Below are positions 26,776-35,169 of a DNA stretch of 64,000 nucleotides, piece by piece; position 1 is the first letter of the stretch, and every line of letters starts with the position of its first letter. Below the pieces are notes generated by a model. That model worked only from the letters and a program-made list of their open reading frames with translations, did no database searches and was not told where the DNA came from. Source of the DNA: Paraburkholderia sp. HP33-1. Its GTDB lineage: Bacteria > Pseudomonadota > Gammaproteobacteria > Burkholderiales > Burkholderiaceae. Both the position numbers and the translations under genes were made by a program. The stretch spans positions 1,054,001 through 1,118,000 of the forward strand of contig NZ_JAJEJR010000003.1 in assembly GCF_021390595.1 (NCBI RefSeq). Direction: 5' to 3'.

Positions 26776-27954
26776 TCAGGCGCCGTTGCCTTGTTCCTCG
26801 GCAATCTTCTCGGCGGCTTGACGATCCCAGACCGGCAACGCATGCCGCGTGTCTGTTTCGATCTCGAGCCGGGCCGTCATCTCCGGCTTGATGTCAGCGA
26901 CGTCGACGAAGAATTGCTCGTACCAGCGGCGAAGCTGATAGACAGGCCCGTCGGTGTCGCACAGTAGCGGGTTGTCGACGCGGGTCTTGTGCTCCCAGAT
27001 ATGGACGTCCTGCAACGTCCCGATGCGGTTGCGCTCCGCAACCGCCCTGGTACGCGCCGCGTTTTGCTCTTCGCTCAGATCGGGCCGCTTCTTGACGCTG
27101 AAGCCCATGTACAGCCGGAAGGTTTCCGGCGTCACGGGAACCTGGGCGAGAATCTCGATGAACTCGACGGTGTCGCCGGGAAACCGGTTCATCAGATGGG
27201 AATGCAGATAGGCCGGGCCGTAGTAGCGCGTTTCGCCACGCATCCACCCGGCGATCTCCTCAGCCGGGACGCCGGGCTTGTCCTTCGGATAGGTCGCGGG
27301 CGCATCCGGGTCGGTACCCATCTCCAGAAACTGCCACGCGACATGGCCGTCGAACACGTTCTTGAAGTAGCTCGCGCCGGCGCCCTTGCCTTCGCCATGT
27401 ACGTAGAAAAAATGCGCCGCATCGACGAGGTTATCCACCAACTCGCGCCCTGTCGTCGCCAGTTTGTGAACACTCATGTCCCATTGCGACCAGGTGTCGT
27501 CAAACAGCCCATCGATCCGCGGGATCGCCACTTCGGGCGGCGGTGCCTTACCCTCAGGGTCATGCCAGATGAACAGCAGCCGGTTTTCCTCAAGTGCGTG
27601 CCATTTTCGGGTACGGGCGCGCACCGGAATGTGTTTGGCGTACGGGATCGCGGTGCAGCGGCCATTGTCGCCCCACCGCCAGTCGTGAAATGGGCAAGCA
27701 ACGGAGTCGCCCCTGACTGTGCCCTGCGAAAGATCGCCACCCATGTGGGGGCAATAAGCATCCAGCACCGACAGTGCGCCCTGCTGGTTTTGAAACACCA
27801 CCAGCTTGGTATTGAATGCGAATACGCCGTGTGGTTTTCCATCCTTGTACTGGTCGGCCAATCCCAGGCAGTGCCAGCCGCGCGCCATGCGTTGCGGCAC
27901 ATTGCTCTGCACTACGTATGGAACGGCCGAAGCGCCGTCTTCACGCAAGTTCAT
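26776..27954 (-). CDS. kshA: 3-ketosteroid 9alpha-hydroxylase, Rieske oxygenase component
   Basis: 392 residues. Rieske [2Fe-2S] ligands Cys68-x-His70 (AYCPHMGG) and Cys87-x2-His90 (VACPFHDW), then the mononuclear iron site with His181 and His186 in DNLVDAAHFFYVHGEG. The spacing and the C-terminal LRRWYEQFFVDVADI match KshA-type oxygenases. Hydroxylation at C9 of 1,4-diene-3-ketosteroids makes ring B open spontaneously to 3-HSA. AGGAGG lies 7 nt before the ATG. Preceded by copy 3 of the island palindrome with a good -10 (TACTAT). Electrons come from KshB. Confidence 0.94.
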   Translation of the reverse strand: MNLREDGASAVPYVVQSNVPQRMARGWHCLGLADQYKDGKPHGVFAFNTKLVVFQNQQGALSVLDAYCPHMGGDLSQGTVRGDSVACPFHDWRWGDNGRCTAIPYAKHIPVRARTRKWHALEENRLLFIWHDPEGKAPPPEVAIPRIDGLFDDTWSQWDMSVHKLATTGRELVDNLVDAAHFFYVHGEGKGAGASYFKNVFDGHVAWQFLEMGTDPDAPATYPKDKPGVPAEEIAGWMRGETRYYGPAYLHSHLMNRFPGDTVEFIEILAQVPVTPETFRLYMGFSVKKRPDLSEEQNAARTRAVAERNRIGTLQDVHIWEHKTRVDNPLLCDTDGPVYQLRRWYEQFFVDVADIKPEMTARLEIETDTRHALPVWDRQAAEKIAEEQGNGA

Positions 27955-27982
27955 GTCGTACCTCCTTGTCTCCGGTGTGACG

Positions 27983-28027
27983 ATAGTAAGTTTTTCGAGG
28001 CGTTCGCGTATCGTCCGGGCGGACCAT
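27983..28027 (-). promoter_or_regulatory. Steroid-island palindromic element 3 with -10 box
   Basis: In transcription direction: ATGGTCC-GCCC-GGACGATA (28027-28009), 20 nt, then TACTAT (27988-27983), a near-consensus -10. The dyad GTCC-N4-GGAC is perfect here although the outer CTA is replaced by ATG. It precedes kshA by 54 nt. Confidence 0.65.
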
Positions 28028-28095
28028 ATACACGCGAAGCAAAATGCTTGATCGAAACTGCCTGGGTAACGCGGACCATTGACGATCCCCCCGGG

Positions 28096-28929
28096 TCATC
28101 GTCCCCTGAAAACCCCACGGCGTTTTTCAATGAACGCGCTCGCGGCTTCCTTGTGGTCATCGCTGAGGAATGTCGCGCCTTCAAGCAACAGGCCGTGATC
28201 GATCAACATCTCGGCGCGGTGCCTCAGCACACGATTGAGCGTGGATTTGGTGCCTTGCACGGCAAGCGGCGGGAGTCCGGCGAGCTTGCTCGCAACCGCC
28301 AGCGCCGCAGTCTGCAACTCCGCTTCCGGAACGGCCTTGAGCACCAGACCGAGCCGTGCAGCCTCGACGCCGCTCAAACGATCGCCCGTCATCAGGTAGT
28401 ACTTGGCCGCGCCCATGCTCATCGACAGGGGCCAGGCCAATGCGCCGCCGTCTCCCGCCACGAGACCGACCGGCACGTGGGTATCAGCGAGCTGCGCGTT
28501 GTCGGCCGCCAGCACCACGTCGCACATCAGGGCCAACGTCGCGCCCAGACCCATCGCATAGCCTTGCACCGCGGCGACAATCGGCTGTGGCACGTTGAGC
28601 ATCGCATCCACGAGGCGCGCCGCGCCTTGAGTGATCTCCTCGATGCGTTGCGCGGCGGACGGCGGCTCATCGGGTTCGGCGGCAAACGACTTGATGTCCC
28701 CGCCGACGCAAAACGCGCGACCGGCACCACGCAGCAATACGGCACGCACGCTGCGGTCATGGCGCAGTTCAGAGAACACCGTCTCCAGGCCCTCGTGCAT
28801 ATCGCCTCCGACCGCATTCAGGCGATCCGGACGATTGAGTGTCAAGACAAGCAGCGACTCGCTCCGCTCGATGAGCAGGGTCTCGAATCGCCCTCGGTCA
28901 GGTTCTGTGATGGTCAAGACATCGGACAC
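28096..28929 (-). CDS. Enoyl-CoA hydratase/isomerase family protein
   Basis: 277 residues from a GTG start at 28929 that has GGAGGG 8 nt upstream. Crotonase fold: oxyanion segments GAGRAFCVGGDIKSFA and VQGYAMGLGATLALMCD. The usual catalytic Glu pair is absent: the first position is His in ADTHVPVGLVAGDGG and an Asp lies in G-D-G-G, as in crotonase relatives that isomerise or hydrolyse rather than hydrate. It is the last gene of the side-chain operon, 13 nt after a second crotonase. Candidate roles are isomerisation or ring opening of a steroid CoA ester; the reaction is not known. Confidence 0.85.
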   Translation of the reverse strand: MSDVLTITEPDRGRFETLLIERSESLLVLTLNRPDRLNAVGGDMHEGLETVFSELRHDRSVRAVLLRGAGRAFCVGGDIKSFAAEPDEPPSAAQRIEEITQGAARLVDAMLNVPQPIVAAVQGYAMGLGATLALMCDVVLAADNAQLADTHVPVGLVAGDGGALAWPLSMSMGAAKYYLMTGDRLSGVEAARLGLVLKAVPEAELQTAALAVASKLAGLPPLAVQGTKSTLNRVLRHRAEMLIDHGLLLEGATFLSDDHKEAASAFIEKRRGVFRGR

Positions 28930-28942
28930 GGCGTGGTCCCTC

Positions 28943-29770
28943 CTATTCAGTTCGACCGGCAGCGATTTCGTTCAGCTTCCGCGCGCGCGCTTCCGCGCGG
29001 CCCGGGTCTTCGATCGCCAGTTTCTGCGCATGGACTTCCGCTTCGAGCTGCTCGGCGAGGCTCAAACGTGCAGCCCTCGCGAGGAGATCCTTCGTCAAGC
29101 CGACGCTCAGCCCGGGTTTCGAAGCGAGGTTGCTTGCATAAGCCATCGCACGCGGCAGCAGCGCTTCGGCTTCCAGCACCTCGTTGACGAGGCCTGCGCG
29201 CAAGGCCTCGTCGGCACTCCAGCGTTCCCCGCCTGCCAGCCACGCAAACGCGCGCCCATACCCGAGGAGTCGCGTCAGGTAGTAGCTGCCACCTGCATCC
29301 GGCACCAGTCCGATGTCCACGAAGGCCGGCACGAAGGTCGCGGAACGCGAGGCCAGACGGATATCGGCGGCGCAGGCCAACGACAGTCCCGCGCCCGCGG
29401 CGGCGCCATTGATGGCCGCGATGACGGGCTTCGCCAACGCGTTCATCGCCAGTACGTGCGCGTTGAATGTGTGGCGCAGCGTGCGGTAGCCCAATTCGCC
29501 CGGCGTGGGCGGCTGCCGCAGATCGGCGCCCGCACAGAAGCCCCGGCCGACGCCTGTGAGCACGACGGCGCGGACCTCGGGACGGGACGCCACGAACCAC
29601 GCGGTCGACAGATGCTCGTGCAGCTCCTGATTGAACGCGTTGAGTCGGTCCGGGCGATTGAGCCTGACGAGCAGTACATCGCCGTGTTCTTCGAGAATCA
29701 CGGGTGGCGCCACAACTTCACGCTTATCGGCAGGCTGATTCATGATGTTCGCGTCGTAGGTAGAGTTCAA
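28943..29770 (-). CDS. Enoyl-CoA hydratase/isomerase family protein (PaaG-like)
   Basis: 275 residues, crotonase fold: GVGRGFCAGADLRQPP, INGAAAGAGLSLACAADIRLAS and VDIGLVPDAGGSYYLTRLLG. The Asp in GLVPDAGG matches the catalytic acid of PaaG-type isomerases, while hydratase Glu residues are not seen at their usual places. Its ATG overlaps the stop of the aldolase gene as ATGA, so it is translationally coupled to the side-chain enzymes. It may shift or hydrate a double bond of a steroid acyl-CoA; not proven. Confidence 0.86.
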   Translation of the reverse strand: MNSTYDANIMNQPADKREVVAPPVILEEHGDVLLVRLNRPDRLNAFNQELHEHLSTAWFVASRPEVRAVVLTGVGRGFCAGADLRQPPTPGELGYRTLRHTFNAHVLAMNALAKPVIAAINGAAAGAGLSLACAADIRLASRSATFVPAFVDIGLVPDAGGSYYLTRLLGYGRAFAWLAGGERWSADEALRAGLVNEVLEAEALLPRAMAYASNLASKPGLSVGLTKDLLARAARLSLAEQLEAEVHAQKLAIEDPGRAEARARKLNEIAAGRTE

Positions 29771-30933
29771 AGGGTCGCAAGCGTGCCGAGCACCGCCGTG
29801 ACCTGGCTCGACAACTGCCCGCCATTGCCATGCGCGATGGCCAGTTCAGCACCCTGCACCTGGCGCGCACCGGCTTGTCCTCGCAACTGCCGCACGGCTT
29901 CGATCAAGGTGAAGATGCCGTACATCCCCGGGTGGCAATACGACAGTCCTCCGCCGTTCGTATTGACAGGCAGTGCGCCGCCCGGCGCGATGCGTCCGCC
30001 GCTCACGAATGCGCCGCCCTCTCCCTTCGCGCAAAAGCCCAGATCCTCGAGGAAGAGAATCGGGTTGATCGTGAACGCGTCGTACAACTGCAGAACGTCG
30101 ATGTCCGATGGCCCAACCCCGGCCATCGCGTAGGCGCGAGCACCCGAGTCGCGCGCCGCCGTCGTGGTGAGTTCCGGCATCTGCGAGATCGAGCGATGCC
30201 AGTGCGCCTCGCCCACACCCAGCACGGCCACTGGCGGTTGGGGCAGATCGCGCGCGCGCTCCGTGCGTGTCATCACGACAGCGCCGCCGCCATCGGTGAC
30301 GAGGCAGCAATCGCGCACGCCGAGCGGCGTCGATACCATCGGGCTCGACAGCACCTCGGCAATGGTCAACGGACCTTTCGCGTGATTGAAAGCCGCCGGA
30401 TTGAGCAACGCCCATTGCCGCGCCGCGACGGCGACCTCGGCCAGTTGTTCTCGCGTCGTACCGAACGCGTGCATATGGCGCGCCGCAGCTAGCGCATAGC
30501 CGGTGACCGGATCGAGTGGCTTGTAGGGTGCCTGATACGAAGGCACTTCCCGCAAGCCAGATTGATTGTTCCGTTGGCGATCGGCGCGCGGGGTGCTGCC
30601 ATAGACGATGAGTACCGTGTCCGCGAGGCCGGCGGCCAGCGCGGCCGCCGCGTGAAGCACGTTGGAGACGAAGCTGCTGCCGCCCACATTGGCCGTCCCG
30701 CTCAGACGCGGGCGTATGCCGAGCGCCTCGCCAACATCGAGATTGGCCATGAAACGGCCACCGATGTTGCTATAGAGGCCATCGACATCGCGCATGGTCA
30801 GGCCCGCCTCGGCGAGCGCGCGAACGGCTGCCTGAGCCGCGAGATCGAGGGGGTAACGGTCGGCACCCACGTCTCCGAGATCGGACTCCGCGACGCCGAC
30901 GATACTCGCCACACCGCGCAACGGATGCGTCAT
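29767..30933 (-). CDS. Ltp2-like thiolase-fold steroid aldolase
   Basis: 388 residues of SCP2-thiolase fold. The nucleophilic Cys of thiolases is missing: the segment reads TANVGGSSFVSNVLHAAAAL where thiolases have C-x-S-G. The C-terminal GHP-G motif is changed to GGGLSYCHPGMYG, with Tyr residues as in Ltp2. A retro-aldol rather than thiolytic cleavage is therefore expected, removing the propionyl side chain as propionyl-CoA and leaving a 17-ketosteroid. Ltp2 needs a DUF35 partner, and the next gene upstream (ATGA overlap) encodes one. Family facts are from actinobacterial Ltp2-ChsH2; the assignment here is inference. Confidence 0.82.
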   Translation of the reverse strand: MTHPLRGVASIVGVAESDLGDVGADRYPLDLAAQAAVRALAEAGLTMRDVDGLYSNIGGRFMANLDVGEALGIRPRLSGTANVGGSSFVSNVLHAAAALAAGLADTVLIVYGSTPRADRQRNNQSGLREVPSYQAPYKPLDPVTGYALAAARHMHAFGTTREQLAEVAVAARQWALLNPAAFNHAKGPLTIAEVLSSPMVSTPLGVRDCCLVTDGGGAVVMTRTERARDLPQPPVAVLGVGEAHWHRSISQMPELTTTAARDSGARAYAMAGVGPSDIDVLQLYDAFTINPILFLEDLGFCAKGEGGAFVSGGRIAPGGALPVNTNGGGLSYCHPGMYGIFTLIEAVRQLRGQAGARQVQGAELAIAHGNGGQLSSQVTAVLGTLATL

Positions 30934-31307
30934 GGCAACACCTCGAAGACCACGCGTGAAGCCTCGCCCTGCTGCGCCTCGACATGGGCATGAACCCGCT
31001 GCCCGATAGCGGGACTCGCCACGCCGGGCACCGTGCTCATCATGCGAAAACCCTCGTCCAGATCCACCAGCACCACGTTGTAGGCACCATCTCTCGCGAC
31101 GACCTCGGTCGCTGAATAGACGGTGCCGATACCGGCACTGTCACGCCAATGCAATTGCGTTGCGCCGCAATGCGGGCAATTCACGCGCGGCGGAAAGACC
31201 GCGCGTTCGCAGGCCTCGCAATGCTGGTACGCGAGCACCCCGCGTCCGATCGCCTCGGTGTAGCCACGGTAAGGCGCAAGCTCGGTAAAAGTTGGATTTG
31301 GCATCAT
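30930..31307 (-). CDS. DUF35 OB-fold/zinc-ribbon protein, aldolase partner
   Basis: 125 residues: N-terminal zinc ribbon with two C-x2-C pairs (HCEACERAVFPPRVNCPHCG) and a C-terminal OB fold (GTVYSATEVVARDGAYNVVLVDLDEGFRM). In actinobacteria this domain is the C-terminal half of ChsH2 and is needed for the Ltp2 aldolase. Here it is a separate gene, overlapping the aldolase gene (ATGA) and the MaoC gene (TGATG). It should form a complex with the thiolase-fold aldolase. Confidence 0.88.
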   Translation of the reverse strand: MMPNPTFTELAPYRGYTEAIGRGVLAYQHCEACERAVFPPRVNCPHCGATQLHWRDSAGIGTVYSATEVVARDGAYNVVLVDLDEGFRMMSTVPGVASPAIGQRVHAHVEAQQGEASRVVFEVLP

Positions 31308-31753
31308 CAGTCCTCCTGAGCGTCATGCACGACGGCCTGCGCCGTGCCGCTCAGCACCAGTTGTGGTTCACCCGCCTCAACTTGCCGGTGCACCGCGAGT
31401 TGGCAATCCACGATCAGACCTGACGCAGTGCCCTGCACGGAAGCGACTTGACCGCTCAGGATCAGTTCGTCGCCCGGCCAGACCTGGGCCACATACCGCA
31501 CGCAATACTTGCGCAGTCGATCGTCACCGAGCCAGTCCGCGACATACCCGCCCAGAATGCCGGCGGTCAACATGCCGTGTGCGAAGACGCTGGGGTAGCC
31601 CGCAGCCTGTGCGAACGTCTCGTCATGGTGGACCGGATTGAAATCGCCTCCCGCGCCGGCATAGCGCACGATATGGCTGCGCGTGACGGGACCGACGCGC
31701 CGTGTCGGCGCCTCGGCTCCAACGCGCCAATATGCGTGACCCGATTCGCTCAT
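31307..31753 (-). CDS. MaoC-type (R)-enoyl-CoA hydratase subunit
   Basis: 148 residues, single hot-dog fold with the hydratase-2 motif intact: GAGGDFNPVHHDETFAQAAGYPSVFAHGML supplies the catalytic Asp and His. It corresponds to ChsH1, the catalytic half of the heteromeric steroid enoyl-CoA hydratase. It is co-translated with the second MaoC-like protein upstream (ATGA overlap) and DUF35 downstream. Expected reaction: hydration of the 17(20)-ene-CoA before the retro-aldol step. Confidence 0.87.
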   Translation of the reverse strand: MSESGHAYWRVGAEAPTRRVGPVTRSHIVRYAGAGGDFNPVHHDETFAQAAGYPSVFAHGMLTAGILGGYVADWLGDDRLRKYCVRYVAQVWPGDELILSGQVASVQGTASGLIVDCQLAVHRQVEAGEPQLVLSGTAQAVVHDAQED

Positions 31754-32184
31754 ACGCCCTCCTTCGCGCTTTCATCGGCGGTATTCCGAGGGGGCAACTC
31801 GATGATGTCGCTACGCTGCACGAGCACCTCCTCGCCGCGTTGATTGACGAAGCGCGCCTCTCGAACAATGATGGACATGACACCGCGCTTGCCGGCTTTG
31901 TGGCGTACGTCTGTGATGCTTGCATGCACCGTCAGCACATCGCCGGCCGCGATGAGGCCCAGGTACTCCCATTCGTTGCCGCCGGCCAGCACGCGCTTGA
32001 GGTCGAGATTCAATCCCGGTCCCGTATCGGGCGGGGTCCAGAAACTGGCCGCGGCACTGAACGTCGGCGCTGGCCTCGCGCCGCCCTCCCACAGCACCGC
32101 ACGGGAAAACTCTCGCAGCTTGCCCTCCTCGACGGGGAAGCTGAACGAGGGGAATCGATAGCCGATCAGGGACGCGTCTGCCAT
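31750..32184 (-). CDS. MaoC N-terminal-like hydratase partner (FAS1-type)
   Basis: 144 residues from ATG 32184 (GAGAGGG upstream). Hot-dog domain of the MaoC_dehydrat_N kind (SLIGYRFPSFSFPVEEGKLREF at the start, EYLGLIAAGDVLTVHASITDV in the middle) without the hydratase-2 Asp/His motif. This matches the N-terminal half of ChsH2, a non-catalytic partner that shapes the site for bulky steroid CoA. Ten nt after the synthetase gene, and overlapping the next MaoC gene. Confidence 0.85.
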   Translation of the reverse strand: MADASLIGYRFPSFSFPVEEGKLREFSRAVLWEGGARPAPTFSAAASFWTPPDTGPGLNLDLKRVLAGGNEWEYLGLIAAGDVLTVHASITDVRHKAGKRGVMSIIVREARFVNQRGEEVLVQRSDIIELPPRNTADESAKEGV

Positions 32185-32194
32185 GTGAACCCTC

Positions 32195-34345
32195 TCAATG
32201 CGTGTTCGCGTCAGCCGCACCATCACGCGCCAACACCACGAGTGCATCGGCTGCGACTGCGACTGCGCGAGCGTCACCCACGCGAATCGGATTGATGTCG
32301 ACTTCGGCCACTTCGGGCAGATCGAGCGCCAGGTTGCCCACGCCCACCATCACCTCCGCGATCTGGACCTGCTCCTGCTCTGAAAGACCACGGCGACCCT
32401 TCACAAGGCGGCCTCCGAGCAAACCGCGAATGGCGCGCAATGCTGTCGCGGTATCGAATGGCGGTCGAAGCAGCGCCGTTTCGGCGATCTGCTCGATCAG
32501 CACTCCACCGAGGCCAACCGCGACCATCGGGCCGAACACCGGATCGCGCTGCACGCCACAAGTGAGCTCCATGCGGGCGGGAACCATCTCCTGCACCAGA
32601 ACGCCTTCGATTGCCGCCCGCGGCGCGCGCTGCTTCACCTCGCTCATCATCGATTCGAACGCGTCGCGGATCTCGTCCGCGCTGCTGAGCCCTAGCCGCA
32701 GCGCGCCGACGTCTGACTTGTGCGGCAACGCATAGGACATGACCTTGAGCGCCACCTTGCCGCCGAGTTGCAAAGCCGCGTCGATCGCTGCGTCGGCGCT
32801 GTGCACGAGCCGCTCGCGCGTCACCGGAATGCCATACTCGGCAAACAGGCGCTTGCCCTGATGCTCCATCAGGACGCGCTCCTGCAGCGGGATCTCCAGA
32901 TGCTTGCGTGCCCGGTCCGCTCGTGCGGCGTCTTGCGCTCGCCGCGCAGAGTGCGCGAGGGGTTCGCGTTGCGCGACCTGTGCCAGCGCCGCCAGCGCAC
33001 GCATCACACGGCGCGGGTCCGTGTAGGTGGGCACACCGGCGTCTCTCAACATCGGTATCAGCGCGGTCGAGAGCACGGCCACGGGCTTTCCGGTGCCTTT
33101 GTAGAAGTCGATCAGCTCCTGCATCGCGGGCGCCGCAGCCGGACTGGTGGAAGCCCATGTCACCGTCGTCAGCATATCCAGCGACTCAGAGCCGGATAGC
33201 TCGGCATAGAGCGAGCGCGTCGCCCCCGGCTTCGCCGTGATTTGCGCCGTCGTGTCGATCGGGTTCGACACGTTTCCATAGAACGGCTGAGGGAGGACTG
33301 CAATCAGGCGCTCCTGCTCGTCACGCGGCAACTCGGGTAGCGAAAGACCGGCTCGCGCGGCCTCATCCGACAGCAGCACGCCCGCGCCGCCCGACGTCGT
33401 GACGATGCCGACGCGCGAGCCAGCAGGCCGACGTCCATCCTGGAAAATCAGGCCGTAGTCGAGCATCTCTTCCATCGTCTCAGCGACCAGCACACCGTAC
33501 TGGCTGCACACGGCGTCGAGCACATCCGCCGAACCGACGATCGACGCGGTGTGGCTCATCGCCGCGCGCGCCGCTTCATCCGAGCGGCCGGCCTTGAGCA
33601 GCACCACCGGTTTGCCGAGCGCATAGGCTCGCTCGACGGCCTCGATAAAGATCTCGGGATCGCGCAGCGTTTCGCTGAACATCAGCAGCACCCCGACCTC
33701 GGGCCGCTCCACCAGGTAGCGCAGCACCTGCGACAGGTTGAGATCGGCCTCGTTGCCTGTGCTCACGAACCAGCCCAATTGCAGACCGGCATCCAGGCCC
33801 TTGGACATCAGGTACGAGCCGAAGCCGCCGCTTTGCGAGATCAATGCAACGCGCCCAGGCACGGGCAGCGGCTGACCGGGCAACAACGCGAAGTTGGCCG
33901 CCACGGCTTCCGCCACGTTGAGATAACCGATGCAGTTCGGCCCGATCAGGCGCACACCGGTACGCTCCGCCACCTCGATCAGCCGGGCCTGCAGCGCTTT
34001 GCCCGCGTCGCCGGCTTCGGCGAATCCCGAAGTCACGACGACCGCACCCGCAATACCCGCCGCGGCCACTTCTTCGAGAACCCCGACCGCGGATTCAGCC
34101 GAGACCGCGATGACCGCCATATCGATCTGGTCGGGCACGTCGGCCACGCTCGCATACGCACGTACGCCCTGGATTTCGGCTTCGCGTGGATGGATCGGAT
34201 AAAGGCGGCCTTTATAGAACCTGGCCAGGTTCGCGAACATCAACGCGCCAATCCGGCCTGCGGCATTGGATGCGCCGATCATCGCAATCGAGCGCGGCGA
34301 AAACAGTCGGTCAAGCGGGGCACGCCCCGCAACAGAGTTAGACAT
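32195..34345 (-). CDS. ADP-forming acyl-CoA synthetase (acetate-CoA ligase family)
   Basis: 716 residues from ATG 34345 (GGGAG upstream). Fused two-subunit architecture: CoA-binding domain (SIAMIGASNAAGRIGALMFANL), succinyl-CoA-ligase-like domains with the swinging His in AAMSHTASIVGSADVLD, and a C-terminal ATP-grasp domain (EHQGKRLFAEYGIPVTRERL; VGLGGVLIEQIAETALLRPP; EVAEVDINPIRVGDA). It makes or breaks an acyl-CoA with ATP/ADP. Steroid side-chain ligases are normally AMP-forming, so its presence in this operon is unusual. It may activate the side-chain acid or recover energy from propionyl-CoA. Confidence 0.9.
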   Translation of the reverse strand: MSNSVAGRAPLDRLFSPRSIAMIGASNAAGRIGALMFANLARFYKGRLYPIHPREAEIQGVRAYASVADVPDQIDMAVIAVSAESAVGVLEEVAAAGIAGAVVVTSGFAEAGDAGKALQARLIEVAERTGVRLIGPNCIGYLNVAEAVAANFALLPGQPLPVPGRVALISQSGGFGSYLMSKGLDAGLQLGWFVSTGNEADLNLSQVLRYLVERPEVGVLLMFSETLRDPEIFIEAVERAYALGKPVVLLKAGRSDEAARAAMSHTASIVGSADVLDAVCSQYGVLVAETMEEMLDYGLIFQDGRRPAGSRVGIVTTSGGAGVLLSDEAARAGLSLPELPRDEQERLIAVLPQPFYGNVSNPIDTTAQITAKPGATRSLYAELSGSESLDMLTTVTWASTSPAAAPAMQELIDFYKGTGKPVAVLSTALIPMLRDAGVPTYTDPRRVMRALAALAQVAQREPLAHSARRAQDAARADRARKHLEIPLQERVLMEHQGKRLFAEYGIPVTRERLVHSADAAIDAALQLGGKVALKVMSYALPHKSDVGALRLGLSSADEIRDAFESMMSEVKQRAPRAAIEGVLVQEMVPARMELTCGVQRDPVFGPMVAVGLGGVLIEQIAETALLRPPFDTATALRAIRGLLGGRLVKGRRGLSEQEQVQIAEVMVGVGNLALDLPEVAEVDINPIRVGDARAVAVAADALVVLARDGAADANTH

Positions 34346-34380
34346 GACACTCCCTGGCACAATTGAATGCGGCGCGCGAA

Positions 34381-35136
34381 TCAGCGCACCAGCATGCTGC
34401 CGCCATCCACCGACAGCACTTGCCCGGTAACGAACGATGAAAGATCGGATGCGAGGAACAGATAACCCCTCGCCACTTCTTCGGGCTCGCCCGAGCGACG
34501 CAGCGGGTGCGCCTTCAGCGCGGCCGCGTATTGCTCGGCGAATTTCGGATCCTCGCGGATCGTCTTCGTCATGTCGGTCGTAGCGGCGGGCGCGACCGCG
34601 TTCACGAGAATGTTGTACTTGCCGAGCTCACGCGCCGCGGTGCGAACCATGCCGAGCATCCCCGACTTCGCCGCCGCGTAGTTGATCTGGCCGATCGAGC
34701 CGTTCTGGGCCGTCGACGATGAAGAGAAGATGATGCGGCCCCACCGGCGCTCCATCATGTCGGCGACAACGGCCTGCAGCCAGTAGAAGCTCCCATTCAG
34801 ATGCACGGCAATCACCGAATCCCATTGTTCGTCCGTCATCTTGTGCAGCATTGCCGGCTGGATGTTGCCCGCGTTGTTCACCAGAATGTCGATTGGGCCG
34901 AGCTTCGACTTGATCTCCGCAGCGGCTTCGTTGACCGATGCCCGCCTCGTGATGTCGCAGTGCACGAACATCGCGCGTCCGCCCTGCGCTTCGATCTGCG
35001 CGGCCGTCTGCGCGCCGCGCTCGTCGATGTCCACGACCGCGACGCGCGCGCCCTCGGCCGAGAAGCGCTCGACAAGGGCACGTCCGATACCTTGTGCCGC
35101 GCCCGTCACTACCGCCACCTTGTCTTTCAATAGCAT
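34381..35136 (-). CDS. Short-chain dehydrogenase/reductase
   Basis: 251 residues, classical SDR: VVTGAAQGIGRALVERFS cofactor loop, Asp at the end of strand 2 (VAVVDIDERG) favouring NAD, NNAG, catalytic Ser in IIFSSSSTAQNG, and YAAAK. It should oxidise a hydroxyl on the steroid nucleus or a 3-hydroxyacyl-CoA. Placed between the acyl-CoA dehydrogenases and the synthetase with 33-35 nt gaps, so part of the same operon. Specific position attacked is unknown. Confidence 0.88.
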   Translation of the reverse strand: MLLKDKVAVVTGAAQGIGRALVERFSAEGARVAVVDIDERGAQTAAQIEAQGGRAMFVHCDITRRASVNEAAAEIKSKLGPIDILVNNAGNIQPAMLHKMTDEQWDSVIAVHLNGSFYWLQAVVADMMERRWGRIIFSSSSTAQNGSIGQINYAAAKSGMLGMVRTAARELGKYNILVNAVAPAATTDMTKTIREDPKFAEQYAAALKAHPLRRSGEPEEVARGYLFLASDLSSFVTGQVLSVDGGSMLVR

Positions 35137-35169
35137 GGTTCGATATCCTGATGTTCCGTATCTGAATGC

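Noticed and set aside
26989..29187. 732-codon open frame on the plus strand
   Set aside because: It is antisense to kshA and both crotonase genes, has Arg/His-rich random composition and no conserved motif; long antisense frames are common at this GC content.
30520..30540. TGTAGGGTGCCTGATAC as a third copy of the TGTAGG repeat
   Set aside because: Inside the aldolase coding sequence and the second arm does not match.
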